Source: Ailanthus altissimus (taxonomy: Eukaryota; Streptophyta; Magnoliopsida; Sapindales; Simaroubaceae). Taken from it: a DNA stretch of 64,000 bases. The stretch spans positions 682,001-746,000 of the forward strand of contig OX327686.1 of the NCBI GenBank assembly GCA_946807835.1. Direction: 5' to 3'. The stretch's first letter is position 1, and the number at the start of each line of letters is the position of its first letter. Positions 8,700-22,183 of the stretch are shown here, in pieces. The notes beneath the pieces are model-generated. The model was not told the origin of the DNA. It worked only from the letters and a program-made list of their open reading frames with translations, and made no database searches. The translations under genes and the position numbers were made by a program.

Positions 8700-11650
8700 G
8701 GTAGTTCTTACCAATTACCATTCTTTTTATTCAAGGGCAATGACTAATTTATCTCTCCTGTTATGTTTAACATTACCCACAAAATCTCCTAATATTTTAA
8801 TTATAAACAAAATTCTGGCATTAGCAAAATCATGTTTTAAAAGTTATTTTAAAACGATTATGTCATAATTAATAGAAAGATCTTTGAATAATTTAAAATA
8901 TCAGAAGTAATTAGAAACAATATATTATTTTATTTTATTTAATTACTATGCATATTCTCTTCGAGGGTTGATTAAATTAGAAACAAATTCGTTGATATAA
9001 AAATTCATTGTATAATTGGGTAATTGACTTCGCGAAAGCAATAGAAATAATAATTCCGATTCTCAAAGAGAAATAACCTTGGATTACAAAAATAAAACTA
9101 GTCGATTTTGTTTATACAATAAAATGATATTAACTAAAGTAAAGAAACAAAATAAAAAAGCAACATTCAAATTTGATATCCTAAGAAAAGAAAAAAAAAT
9201 TCATGAAAATTTATGAAAAATAAACAAACAACTATGAACTTGTGTCTAGGGCTTATTCTAAGTTTTTTTTTTGACAGAATTTGTTTGATCATACAAAAAT
9301 AGGAATGAATTTATAAGTCTCGTTAATAACTTTGAAATGATATATCGATTTAATTTTGACAAAAAACCCCAAGTTACACCTTTTAAATTCAAGATTTTCT
9401 ATATCAATTATTCTTCTAATTCTATAAATTGTTGCAAATTCTCTAATAAAATATTTTTCAAATTTATTTTTGAACAAAAAGTTTCATAAATTTTGTGATC
9501 AGCCCTTTTTTCTAGGTAGGTTACAGACAAAAAAAAAATGATAACAATACAAAATTTCCGGATGTTTATAAATTTTATATACATAAAATGATAATACAAT
9601 ATACAAAGATGAAAATATGTATTTTTTAAAGAACCCAACAAAAAAGAAAGGCCATCTACCAATTATTTCATGAATGTTTTTTAAATGAATTAATTAATAA
9701 TTTACTAATTTTCATACAATAATGTTTCTTCCATTTCATCTTTATATTTTTGGTCTGGAATCTACTGACCATGGCGACCATTAAGAAGGCAGCCCATTCT
9801 TACAAGTTATTTATTCTTTATTATTATAATTTTTTAATCTAAAGAACATCTTGAGTATCCACGAAGAAGTATTGTGATGGCAATAATGAGTAATTGATGA
9901 ATACAAATAATTAGAAAAAAAATATAATATCCCATTTGGTATGAAGCTTCGTGCATGGTACTAAATTTTTGGAACAAAAATTAATTCAATTCTTGATGTG
10001 ATATCTTTATTGAGATTGTTGTCCCACTAAAATAATTATAACTTAATAAAAATATTAGTATAGATTCAAATTTTTAAAAAATATATAACTTAAAATGTTA
10101 ACAAAATTATTACTAATATCAACATTCTAAGTTAATACGCTCATTAATTTCCCGAAGTATAAAAAAATAATAACAATATTAACTATGAACACATATCATC
10201 ATTCTCTCCTCTTCTCGCATGATAACGCTTCCAAAATTTATCATATTGAATGAAGCTGAGAATTGATTCAATTGATATAATTAATGATTAACCATAGATT
10301 TTGAGAGTAAAAAAAATTATTATCACATTTTTTAGTGAAACCTAATTGAGTCTAATTGATTAGATGAGTAAAAGGTTTAAGAATTGATTCTCCTCGACAA
10401 AAATTCGAAAACAAATGTGCGAAAATAAAAAATAATCAAAAAACATCTTTCAAAAATGTAAGTTTAATGTTCTGGTTGTAAATATAATAAATTAGATTTC
10501 AACTTTAAAGTTTAATTTTAAATACACATGTTTCTTAATATCAAAACTTTTAATCCAAGGTAGTCGAGGGTTTGTTTTAGTGGTAATTTTTATATATTTT
10601 CTTGATTTTGATTAGCGGTTTAAGTTTTGACGAATATCAAGGTGATATAAATTTCTTTCCCATTTCATGGAAACTATAATTTTAATAGGGTGTGCTTAAT
10701 ATTGTAATATATTATTTTCGATAACCTTTACAATATAATTTATTGTAAATATTAGTAATAAGTCTTATGCAATATCAAAAATAAGTCTGATATAATCTAA
10801 TCATTGTAATATCAGTTAATTAATACAATACCAATTCTACAATGTATCAAAAAAATAATTCTAATCCAAAGCCTATTGAGATCTAGTTTGAAACAAGATT
10901 TTGGGAACATAGATTAAAAATTTGACCCATAAATATACCCTGGACTCACGGGACTCATGAAATTCCACTACCAATAACGAGAGAAATTCTAACTTAAAAT
11001 CAGCAATGTAAATTACAAATCCAATAATTTAAATTTAGATTACAAGCCTAACGTATAAATTTGCCGTTATTGTATATAAGCATCGGTACCCTCTTTTGTA
11101 AATAATTGAACTCAGCTTCCTAACTCGTGAGGCATTGAAAAGAGAAGCCACTGATAATGGATTAAGGACTCGTTTAGTACCCAGGTGATTTTGTTATGCT
11201 TCTAAAGCAAATTATTTAAGGGGTTAATATAGTTTTTACTGTAACATTAAATGTTATTAAATATCTTCTTTTTTTTATACTTGTTATAATTGATATTACA
11301 TTAAATTATACTACTAATATAATATTTAAGACCATACAATTAAAATTATCAAAGCAATATTTTGACTCTATAAAAAAATAATTATACTATTTTAATATTT
11401 ATTAAAATTTAAAACTCAAACTCTTAACTCTAGTCAAAAGTGCATAAAATTTATTGTTAAAACAAGCACTTAAGTGCCCCCCCACTTTGTTTTTTTACTC
11501 TACAATTCTTTCATTTCACAGAAATTCCATGGCAAAAGCAAAACTCCCTAAAAAGAGAGGGAATGAAGAAAAAAAAAGATCAAAAATAGCTTATAAAATA
11601 CAATATTTTTTCGCTCCCCTCCAATGGATTAAAATATTGGCTCTGCTACT
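8700..11650. other. AT-rich intergenic, nothing identified
   Basis: Long AT-rich stretch. ORFs present are short and of AT-biased composition, without any family motif. No repeat boundary could be supported. Confidence 0.5.
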
Positions 11651-11659
11651 GCCAAAGGA

Positions 11660-11900
11660 ACCCTAAACTCTAATCTCAGCATGCAGATGCACGTGAGGAG
11701 CACGTACCAACATGCAGTTGGGAAGAACGAACACGATAACAAAAAAGCAAAAACGAGACAAATCTGTCGCAGTGTCAAATCTGTAGACAATTTCTGCATG
11801 TTATCAGAATTTTGAGATCAATCAATCAATCAAAGCAGCTTCTGCATTATTTTGGTTTGTTGGCCATGTGATCACGATCCATCTCCTCTCTCTTTCTTCA
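11660..11900. other. Less AT-rich island with CACGTG and CATGCA motifs
   Basis: Within 11680-11720 there are GCATGCA, a CACGTG G-box core, GCACGTA and CATGCAG; another GCATG lies near 11798. CACGTG and CATGCA (RY) are known plant regulatory cores. No ORF or adjacent gene was found to attach it to, so the regulatory reading is inference. Confidence 0.3.
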
Positions 11901-12867
11901 ATTTCGAGAGATTCTAACGCATTAATTTTCATTCAACCTTGTTTTTACATTCTCTATAAATATTAGGGCCATTTTTTTTTTTTGTCAAGTGATTCTATGT
12001 AAAAAAAAATATTAGATATTTTCTTTACATAATTAAGATATATATTTTATTATTTAATTAATATAACATCTAATTTTGTCTATTATTAATTTAAATTATA
12101 TGATTATATATAATGGAAATTAAAATGTAATAATTATTAATAAGTACTAATTATTATTTAACTATATATTAATTAAAATATAAAGTATGTATTCAAATTT
12201 TAAAAATTTAACACTATTTTTTATTATCATCAACAATGATAAGTGATATTGAGAGTGTTGTAATATAGAAATATTGTGACTAAATATTTTTTTCTGTGGA
12301 GTAAAAATATTAATTTTAAAAATGAAAGAGGTTAATATTTGATAAATAACTAATAAAGGGAAAAATAATATTTACTAAACTCTTTTAACATTTTATATTA
12401 AACCAACTCATTATGCCATCGTCTATAACATTTACCAAGTCTTCCTTCTAATTACATATACAAAAAGTGTTTAGCAATAATCATCGAGGCAGTTAGTATT
12501 TAGGCCCTTATTCGTTTTCACATTATTCATTTACCTGCTCTTTTTAAATGCCTTCAAAAAAATTCTGATGCTATTTAAGATGTTGATATCACTACTAATT
12601 AAACAGCTTTAGGACAGAGAGAGTGATTGGTCCTAAATTTTTCCTTCCTCTCATTCAGATTTACGAAAGAAAATAAATAGTATAAATCGGAGACTTACCC
12701 ACGCATACACACATATTAACAAAGTTTTAACAATAAATCTTTATTGGCAATATGGTGAAAGATTTAGAATATAATGTAAGATTGTAATTTTATGAGTTTA
12801 TTAAACTACAATATCTTCGTATCCATAAATTTATACCCTTCCTTCTTTTAGCATTCACACTTGATAT
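11901..12867. other. AT-rich intergenic, nothing identified
   Basis: No gene or clear repeat boundary seen. Confidence 0.5.
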
Positions 12868-13913
12868 TGTGGAGTGGTGTATGACAATTATAAAGTAGAC
12901 TTATTCATTAAATTAGGTGAGGTAGCATCTGTTTTAGCTTTACTATTTATTTATCTATGTTTTATTTTAATAATTATGTTTTAATATTTACACATTATTT
13001 TAATTTAGTGTTGATTTTAAATTTCAAAATTTTTTTATGTTATGCCACTCAAATTTAAATATAAAGTGGGTGTTTAATTAATTTTAATCATTTTTAAAAT
13101 TGATAATTTTATTCTAGAGCGGAACCAGAATTTAAAGTAAGAGAGAGACAGATATTAAAGTTAAAAATTATATTGAATTAGAGTTTAATTATATTAGGGT
13201 CTTAGTGTCGAACTTAAATTCTTAAGGGGGCTAAATTATAAAAATACATATATTAGATGGTAGAAATTATAAAATTTTATTACATTGAATTAAAGTTTAA
13301 TAATATTGGGATCTTAGTATCATACTTAAAATCTTAAAGTAGCTAAATTATAAAAATACATATTTTAGAGGGTAGAAATAAAAAAAAATTATTATTAAAT
13401 TTAAAAAAAAAAATTGGAGATTAAGGGGCATGGCCCCCTTAGACCTAAAAAGATCTACAACTGGTTTTATTTTAGTATACACTTTTGCTCTATGGCAAGG
13501 TAGAATAAATTCATTTAGACTTTCCTCTATTGTATTAATTAATTATTTTGTATTGTAGTTTTTTACGATTTATCTAGTATAATCTTAATTGAAAAATCTG
13601 ATTTTCAAGGCAAAATATTAAAAAGAAATAAAGATGAAGTGATCAAAATATGTACATACATATATAAGTGATATTCTTTGTGTGGATTCATGTGCACCAA
13701 AATTTATATTGTGCATTAGTAAGATTAAATCATTAGATTTAATTATGATAAAAATAGGTAGTTATAGTTCAAAATATATCAATTTTTGTATCAATTTATT
13801 CTATTAATAAAAATTAGGTAGATCCGATTATGATAAACCGGATAGTTATAGTTATAAATGTCAATTTTTATATTATTTTATTAATAAAAAATTTCTTTTG
13901 TAAAAAACAAAAA
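12868..13913. repeat. Dispersed repeat, copy 1 (interrupted)
   Basis: Matches 31348-31945 over about 600 bp in two blocks, 12868-13117 and 13465-13913. Shared landmarks are a GTGTRTGAYARTTA start, AAATTTAAA.ATAAAGTGRGTGTTT, TTTATC.AGT.TAAT.TTAAT, and a distal block with GTGCA...TTTATATTGTGCAT then AAGATTAAAT. The two blocks are separated by a 347-bp insertion absent from the other copy. No coding content; the family was not recognised. Confidence 0.65.
13118..13464. mobile_element. Nested insertion with near-perfect 11-bp target duplication
   Basis: Flanked by TTTTATTCTAG (13107-13117) and TTTTATTTTAG (13465-13475). The uninterrupted paralogue has a single TTTTATTTTAG at 31587-31597. The insert starts AGCGGAACCAG and ends CTACAACTGG, and contains a direct duplication of about 112 bp (from about 13166 and about 13278). 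GGCCCCCTTAGACC near the right end resembles tails seen in many plant non-autonomous elements. The class is undetermined. Confidence 0.6.
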
Positions 13914-15724
13914 AGAGCTTTTGAACATTTTAAAACATAAAAAATAATGAGTAATAAAAAAATAATAATATTAAACTTAAAAAGTTAGAATACATATTTT
14001 ATATTTCAACTGATGTATTGTGATTACATTAATTATTAATTAATATTATATAATTATAATAATATTAAAAATTAAAAAATTAAAATTTATTTAATAAATA
14101 TTAATTATTAATTAATAATATATCAATCAAGATACAAATTATGTATCACAACTTTATTAGCCCAGCAATACCCTCCAATAAAAGAAACGGTACATAGTTT
14201 CCCTAATCTGAAACTATAAGTTGATTCAGTCGAAAAATTCTTCAGCCGAATTTTTGTATTCATTTTTTTTTATTTTTTGCGTGTATGAGAAAATATAAAC
14301 AGTATTGGCTCATTTGGATTCAGATCTGGATATGCTTTATCAGCAAATTATATTCTCTTAATAAAGTAACCAAACGAAGGTCTTTCTGTAATACCATCTT
14401 GTCACCTTTTAATCTTCTTCTAATTAATTTTATTTTACAAAAAGATCTCTTTATCTCTATCTTCACAACAAATAAATATCTCTAATGTGTTGTCTTCTCA
14501 TTGGTGACGATGTAAGAAAATTAGTCAAAATTCTTATCCGCAAAAGTCAAAACCCTAATTTGTTTTTTTTTTTAAAAAAAATTATTCTTTTCTCTCGTTT
14601 GAATCAATATAAGCACCCCATTAATGCAATTAAAACATAAAAATACATGTGCAATTTAGTTTGCTAGCTGTGAAATTTCTGCTCTTTGATTGAATCTCGA
14701 TCCTCAGAATTACTTGTAAACAATTTTAAAAAATTGCTGTTGATAATTGCTCGTGTAATTTGACTTAAATGGGTTAGTGCTTATCTCTTCATCTTATACT
14801 TAAGCCAAATTTGGTGTTTTATATAAATATATTAATAATTATTTATTATTTATTTTATTTTTTATAGTTGATGAGATAGATCTGAAGTGCTGTAAGAAAC
14901 GTGAGCGCCTCAATTTGCATTGAATCTGATCTCCTTTCACAGTTATAATTCATAAAAAAAACAAAAGGTGTGACCAATAAATTCCAAAGAAAAAGAGAAG
15001 GAAAATCAAAGAGAGAGAAGTAATACTTATCTTCCAGCTAGGGATTGAGTTGTAATTTATAGTCAAAATCGACCTTTTCAAGGCTCTTATAGTTACATCT
15101 TTGATTCTCATATTATTTCTTAGGATTCAATTTAAATACTAAATATGGTCACAAATATTTGATATTTTTGTACAAAATAACATGTGTTACATTAATATAA
15201 ATACCTTAGCTATAAAATATGAGGCAAGGAAAGAAATTTCATTTGGTGATAATAGAAAGTTTCTTTCATTTTCTCTTCTCTTCTACAGCCGTCTAAACGA
15301 GTCCAATGTAAGCTTAGATGGGGGTTGTTAATGAATCATTCATCACTTGACCTTATGCAACATTAATAACAATGAGAAAAGAAATTAAAAGCATCTATAT
15401 ATGTATACATGAAGAATATGCAAAACATAAAAGCTACCAAAAACTAAGGAAATGCAATTATTCAAGTTAATTAACATTGTTAATTGTAAATTGTTTAGTA
15501 CTATATTGATTAAAAAAGTAGTGCTAGAGTCAATCGCAATAGTGTTAGTCAATATTTTTAAACTAATCACGATTCTCCGTTTGATGTTTTATATTTATTA
15601 TAAATCTATTAGCACAATACAAACAAAGAAAAAAAGAACTAATTAGTTTAATAAGTAACAATTGACACACTAATCACAATTAACGCTAGCAATATTCTTC
15701 ATTAAAATTAATATATATTTCACA
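13914..15724. other. AT-rich intergenic, nothing identified
   Basis: Short AT-biased ORFs only. No gene motif seen. Confidence 0.5.
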
Positions 15725-15903
15725 TTAGTAATGCTACACTTGCATCCATTGTATCCTAATTTTATATCCTTATTGATGTAACACTAATTAAGAGATGTCA
15801 TGCATTAGTATTTATTGATTTTTTAATCACATTACATCTATTCATAAATGTCATATCATAATAAAAATACAAAACTAAAATACAAAATAGGTAAGTATAA
15901 CTC
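15725..15903. mobile_element. Small MITE-like inverted-repeat element
   Basis: Left end AGTAATGCTACACTTGCATC; the reverse complement of the right end is GAGTTATACTTACCTATTTT. The arms continue as imperfect complements (TGTATCCTAATTTTATATCC against TGTATTTTAGTTTTGTATTT). About 180 bp, non-coding. A shorter relative lies at 63536-63638. Confidence 0.5.
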
Positions 15904-16593
15904 ATTTCACATATATATGTATATATAACATGTGAAGTCCCTCTTCAATGCAAACATTCAAAACATTATTATGAAACTCCTCTATTGATTAGATTATAAC
16001 ATCATATCTTAAAATTACTTTAGAAACTGATACTGATTCTGTTAACATCAAAAGATCTTTTAGACATTATAAAATAATAAAAGTAACAAGTAGATAATGT
16101 AAAAAAAACAACAAAGGAAATAAATAGTCATTGCCCTTAAAATAAATTATGTAAATTAAACAACCCTAATAGAGTCCTCTATTTTTTTCTTTCTTCCTTC
16201 TTCTTTCTTCTTTATCTTCGGCAACATCTCGCCATCTTTGGTGGTTGGAATTTTAAATCCATGTACCCAGAAAATTATATATGATTGCTTGTAAGTTGAA
16301 ACTAGAAACCCTAACCATGGTGATTGGTGGGACAGTGTAGGGTCAATCAACTACATATAAAGACAGGCAAATAAATTGAATCCATATGGCATGTGGCTTC
16401 CAATTCCAATTTATCAAATTTAGTAGCCAACTGAACCGGAAAACACCTGTCTGCCACCTTTCTTTTCTCTCTGTTTTAACTTTTTTTTTTTAAAAAAAAA
16501 ATTATTAAAGTTTTGTCTCTTCAATTATTTGTAGTTTCAGTGGCAAAAAGATTTATTTCAAAAAAAAAAAAATTATTAATTTTGCATGTAAAG
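15904..16593. other. Intergenic, nothing identified
   Basis: Contains a pyrimidine-rich stretch near 16180-16210. No supported gene. Confidence 0.45.
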
Positions 16594-17807
16594 TAGGAGT
16601 GGGCAACTCAGGATCGGGTCGGATTTGGGACCGACCCGACTGATCTCGGGTTCCATTCGGGATAGATAAATTTATCTCGAACGAAATTTTTTTTAGAATC
16701 GGTTCAGGTCGAGACGTGGCTCTTGGTCCGACCGGGATATGGGTAAATTTTGCCCATGTCCCTAATTTATTAAATATTTATAAATTTTAATAAAATTATA
16801 TAAATTCATTTAATTAGTTTGGGTTAATTTGTAATTCATGATCTTTATTGTTACAAATTTGTATTAACATAATTTCTTATCATTAATATAATTATTAATT
16901 TTAATTCTAATAGAATTTAACGTCTATTACATTACAATTTTAATTTTAACGTCTATTACATTAAATAACAAATATTATAATTTCGATTTAACAAATCCAA
17001 ACGTGATAGTGACATTAATTGTTTAAGTATTATAATTTTAAATTTAAATTTAAGTCCAATTTTAATTCTAATTATGTTAACTTTTATTATTCGAATAAAA
17101 AAATTTCAGCAAAACCTCTCCTAAAAATTGAACATTTTCATAAACATATACCTGTTGACACTTCAATATTTATCATATCAAATCAATTCATCCATACCAT
17201 AATACCTTTTTGCAATGGCCTGTTGTCAATCAAATCAATCGGTCCAAAATAATTTTAATAGTTAATATAAATCAAGTTAAGTTGTCAACATCTTCACAAA
17301 ATAATAACAAAGTGCAACATTTAAGTAATAAATACATTAAGTTCATAAGTATAACAAACATTAAATATTACAAATTCAAATTTAAGTTCAATTTTAATTC
17401 TTAAATTTGGCAGGGCAAGTCACGCAACGGCAGAACGGCGGCGGTAACAATGGCAGCAACAGTGAAAGATCGTAAGCAGATCAGCAGCGACAGCCAGTCG
17501 TTTTTGTTTCAAAACTTTCAATTTGAAAATTTTCAAACGAAAACGATTTAATGAGTTTTTTTCTTATCAAAACGGCGCTGTTTTCACTTTCAGAAATGGC
17601 GCCGTTTTGATTAGTAAAATAAATAAAAAAATTGGTTCGGTTCACGTATTCCCGAACCGAACCAGGTCCCGTCCCGGTTGAATCGGGACAACCGGGACTC
17701 ACCGTTTTTGTCCCGATTCTGTCTCGATTTCGGGACCCATCCCAACTCAAAATTTTTGAGTCGAATGGTCCGAGTCGGGCCAGGACCGAGCCATTCGCCT
17801 ACTCCTA
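16594..17807. mobile_element. Non-autonomous hAT-type element, 1.2 kb, 8-bp target duplication
   Basis: Terminal inverted repeat TAGGAGTGGGC on the left; the reverse complement of the right end is TAGGAGTAGGC. It is flanked by ATGTAAAG (16586-16593) and ATGCAAAG (17808-17815), an 8-bp duplication with one transition, as expected for hAT transposition. Subterminal regions are rich in repeated GGTCGGG/CCCGACC and CCGAACCG words, typical of clustered transposase-binding sites. No transposase ORF lies inside, so it would need one in trans. An (AT)n tract begins just outside at 17818. Confidence 0.8.
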
Positions 17808-17817
17808 ATGCAAAGTC

Positions 17818-17848
<31 letters not shown>

Positions 17849-17867
17849 CCCATAAACAGTCATTGTT

Positions 17868-18160
17868 TATAAATTAGTTTATCACTCAATTTAAAAGTTT
17901 AAATTGATAGGCGAATATTCAATATTAGTATTTAAAATAAGTCTTTAACAATATACTTCACATAAAATATGAATTCGAGTAAGTCTGAATTAGGTGAATC
18001 CCCCTCTCATAGATTAAAAATTAATTAAAAACAAAGACATAAGAGATCAAATTCAAGATCTTAGCTTTGATAATATATTAATTTACCACTCAATTCAAAA
18101 TTTTAAATTGATAAGTGAATATTTCAATATTAATATTAAAAAAAAGTCATTAACAATAAC
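17868..18160 (-). mobile_element. TRIM-like miniature LTR element (candidate)
   Basis: Two direct repeats of about 80 bp, 17872-17953 and 18078-18155, both with TTTAYCACTCAATT, AAATTGATARG and a TTAACA end. Just before the second repeat, AGCTTTGATAATA (about 18063-18075) matches the reverse complement of a decayed Met-tRNA primer-binding site. The minus strand therefore reads LTR, primer-binding site, about 110 bp interior, LTR. There is no coding capacity. The second copy at 42061-42572 has the same arrangement. Confidence 0.5.
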
Positions 18161-19589
18161 AATTCATGTCGTGGGGTTGCAACATCTTTATATTCCCTTA
18201 AGAAAAAAAAAGAACATTATTCTTTCTAAGTTGATATATAAGTTTTAATAAACTTTTATCAATTGTTTTAAAAGATTTAAATAGAAATGAGAAAATTTGT
18301 TTACATATACTCTTTATTTTACTTTAAGGTGCAACATATTTTATATTCTTTTTTTTTTATTTAAAAAAGGAGCATTATTCTTTCTAATTTAACATATAAA
18401 TAAATTTTTATCATTTTTTTTAAATATTGAATAAAGATGAGAAATTTTACTCACGAAATACTAATCATTACTTTTTATTTTACTTGAATTCAAGTGATTA
18501 CGAAACGTAAAGCGCAATCACAAACATCTTATTTGCATCCTAGGGTTAAACTTTTGTCATCAGACAGTCATATTAATACTTAATTAGAGTTTGAAGAAAT
18601 GAAAAACATAATTATGAAAGGACAATTAGAATTAATTAGTTTGAATTTCCTGCCAGTAGCACTTCCTTAGCACCTTCTCAATTTTCTTATCACTCATTTA
18701 CATCACATGAGATTACATCTTCTTAGCATGTGGACAAATCTATACACTTAATTAATTTAATACATACTTTTCTTCATGGCAATTCTTTATAAGATTTTTT
18801 TTCTTTTGAAAAAAATATCGCTTTCTTTTTAAATAAAAAAAGAATGAGAAATTTTGTAGTTTAATCGTTGGGTCGGAAGAGAGTCTTAAGCACTTTTCAT
18901 ATAATGCACATTTTTTTTATTAATTATTATCATTTATATTATTGCTATGCTTGTGCTATTTTTTAACTAAAATAATAATGCATCGAGAATATTCAAATTT
19001 TACTTTTTAGATTTAACCAAAATATAAAAATAAAAATATTTTTCAAAATTTATTAATAAATTCTAACAGAAAGGTTGTAGTTATTTTATTTTATTTTTTA
19101 AATAGAAGAGGGAGATTCGAACTTAAAACTTTTGCTTTAATAAAAAATAATACATTGTAAATTTTTTATTACCTAATTATTTAAGCAAATACATTATAAC
19201 CAAAATTTTGAACTTTGAATAAATGCTGCTACAAGTCATATGAGCTTAATTATTAATTAATTTCAATATTAACATGGCAACAATGATTGAGATTTCACTA
19301 TTTACTTTTCTTACTCATTCAATTTCCAATTCTATAAATTTAAGATAAGTACCTGACTTAATTCCTTATCATTGTTTTCTTTTTCTATAGAAGATTATTA
19401 ATAGAGTATGAAATGATAAATTTGAGAGATATATATTTGCAACAAGTTGAAAAGGAATTAAAAATTAAGAATTTATCCAAATATTTTTTAACAAAAAAAT
19501 AAAATTAATTATCGAGGCTTTAACAAAAATGGATATGTTATTAAATTCGACCAAAAATATGAAATTTGTAAAAGGTGATCGTTAAAGAA
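18161..19589. other. AT-rich intergenic, nothing identified
   Basis: No supported gene or repeat boundary. Confidence 0.5.
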
Positions 19590-19768
19590 TAATGGTACAT
19601 ATCTTAAGTTATATTTTAAATTATATCTTAAATAATAATATATCAAATAATTATTAATTTATAAAATAATATAATAAATCATTTTGAAATTACACAATTT
19701 TCACGATTGATTGTTTAAGATATTATTATTTGATACAAATACAACTTTAAATATATAGTATTACTAAA
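19590..19768. mobile_element. Degenerate MITE-like inverted repeat
   Basis: Left end AATAATGGTACATATCTTAA; the reverse complement of the right end is TAGTAATACTATATATTTAA. An internal TCTTAAATAATAATATATCA is mirrored by AAGATATTATTATTTGATAC. Non-coding, about 180 bp. Confidence 0.45.
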
Positions 19769-20730
19769 TCATTAAATGCAAGTTCCTTTCATATTTAAGA
19801 ATCAGAAAAGGAATTAATTAGTCACATGCAAATCACTATCGTGTATGAAACAATCATTTCAAAGAAGCAAATATTAATATATCATTTCATGCTATTCACA
19901 TTAGTAGCATGATTTATATAGTTTTATCCTCAGAATTAAAAAAAAAAACTAACTACTAAAAAATATTTATGATTATAACAACATTATTAATAAGATATGA
20001 TGGGATCATTACATGTGCTAATAACATATATATATATATATATTAAAGTTGTCTAATTTATGCAAGAATGTTAATCAAAATATTCAAATAATGCATAGAT
20101 AAAACAAAAAAAAAAAGACATAAAACGCTCATGTTACACACTATATAATACCGTTTATATTGAATTTATTTTTGAAAATAAATTAGATGATCGATCCGTC
20201 TAATTCACATTTGATGTGAATATTCACATTCGAACGCAAATTCAATTGATTTTCTATATGATGAAATAATTAACTTAAATAATTAATATATGATGCATAT
20301 TCTGTTTAAAAAAATACACAAATTCAGGTAAAATACGTTTAATTGAAAAATTCATTCCAAATTAAATTCCTTATACTATGCAATAAATCAATTACAAAGT
20401 AATTAACCAAGAAAATTCAATCCATTTAAAATTTTTTTAAGCAAATTACAAAATAAAAAAAAGCCATCCACAAATTATGTCCTTATATTTTATTTTATTT
20501 TTAGGCTTTGTAAATATTAATTGTTTGAAATTTTTTATATTGTATATTCTAGTTGTTACAAAAATAATAAATTATATATATTTAAATGAATTCGTATTTT
20601 ATTCAATTTTTTCTAATTTAATAACTTAAACTGTTAATAAATTAGTGAATTAGGGTATTTAAATCTTAATTCTATTTGTTTAGTTATTCGTACAAATTTG
20701 ATTCATTTATTATTTGGATAATTTTTCTTA
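19769..20730. other. AT-rich intergenic, nothing identified
   Basis: No supported gene or RNA. Confidence 0.5.
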
Positions 20731-20934
20731 AGAATAATACTACACTTTTTAAATATTATTTTAAAATTTTTATTTTAAATTAATATATCAATAAATTATT
20801 AAATGATGAAATGGTATAACTTTCAAAATTACTTGTTACATTATTTTACTATTTAATAATTATTTGACACATTAATTTAGAATAAAAATTTTAAAATAAC
20901 ATTTAATAAATGTAACATTATTCTTTTTTTAAAT
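20731..20934. mobile_element. MITE family 1, best-preserved copy
   Basis: About 204 bp with 44-bp terminal inverted repeats. The left arm starts AGAATAATACTACACTTTTT and the reverse complement of the right arm starts AGAATAATGTTACATTTATT; both then read AAATRTTATTTTAAAATTTT. A non-coding centre includes TTATTTGACACATTAATTTA. Relatives lie at 34199, 36880, 37098 and 37281. Confidence 0.7.
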
Positions 20935-21982
20935 ACATATTTGCTAAGTTCGAATCGTATTCAAATTGAATAAATGAATAGTGATTCAAATTATCACTCG
21001 CAATTATTTATAATGTTATTAATATTTTTTTAATAAAAAAAAGTTACTTTTAAAAACTAAAACATATATGATGAATTTATTTACAAATCTGACAAAATTT
21101 TAGCACACTAATTAACAAAAGTGGCTAAACACAGACAGATCCCATCTAAATTATATACATGGCTCCTGCATTTTCTTCACACAATTCCAAGGATTTGCTG
21201 TAATTAATTACCTTTTTTAACTCTTAATTTTCTGACTACTTATTATTTATTACCATATTACTTGGGCACATAGTTTATGCACATAGATTCTCCATCATAT
21301 CATTATCACAAATTTCTTTTTGATGGGTATATTTTTCCTTTTATGCCTTTACTACTGTAACCATCCAATTCCTTGCAACTTTATCTCTAATTCAGCTTCT
21401 CATATCCCATTAATTTTTTCTATACCAATACTCATAATAACTTATCAGAAAATTGGGCCAAAAAAAAAATTCCCCACTCTGTCTTTGGCCTACATCATTA
21501 TTTAAAATTTGACATGATTACACCAAATCACCCCCACTAATTAACGTGTAAAGAAAAAAAAATTCTCAAAAAATAACATTGTTTTTACTCTCATAATAAT
21601 TCTAATTTTTACCTAATAATACCAGTATATTTATTTGTAATTAACATTGTAAATACATCAAAAATAGCTAAGACTTTTTTTTAAAAGAAAAAATTAATTA
21701 GATTGGTCTCGCCGATTTTTTATTTTTTATTTTTTTTCCCTGAAAGGTAATAACTTATCAGAAAAATGAAAATTCACGATAATTGGTCCACCGAATTATG
21801 AAATACTAACCTAACCGTCATGAAACTTGAGACGTGTTGAAAACCCATTACGTCGATAATCGAGAGATTTCTAACTCACCCGTTGTGATCTCAACACCTG
21901 GCTATTATTAACTGAAATCAGAACCGTCGGATGAAATCTAGAAAAATTATCAAAAAAAAAAAAATTAATACCTAAAATTTTC
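20935..21982. other. Upstream region of the CIPK gene, no other gene seen
   Basis: AT-rich, becoming less so from about 21770. The last 200 bp (TTACGTCGATAATCG, CAACACCTGG, ACCGTCGGAT) are probably the promoter of the kinase gene. Confidence 0.45.
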
Positions 21983-21990
21983 TATATAAA
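21983..21990 (+). promoter_or_regulatory. TATA box, CIPK gene
   Basis: TATATAAA about 360 bp upstream of the start codon. Transcription would begin near 22010-22020, giving a leader of about 330-340 nt. Confidence 0.6.
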
Positions 21991-22144
21991 CACCATCTTT
22001 TGCATTGAAGCGAAAAAGAAAAAGAGAAACCAAAAACACTCTTTCTCGCTGTTAAGTGCTTCGTCAGGGTTTCGGAAAAAAAAAAAAAAAACTTGAGTTT
22101 TTCTCATCTCAAAAGAAAAACACAGGCTGCAAGCCCTTTAGGGA

Positions 22145-22183
22145 ATGCCGAGAGATGATAGGAGCTTCGGTGACAAAGCCTGA
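22145..22183 (+). promoter_or_regulatory. Upstream ORF 1 in the CIPK leader, 12 codons
   Basis: ATG at 22145, stop TGA at 22181-22183, reading MPRDDRSFGDKA. It lies in the predicted 5' leader between the TATA box and the main start and could reduce translation of the kinase. Effect inferred. Confidence 0.4.
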
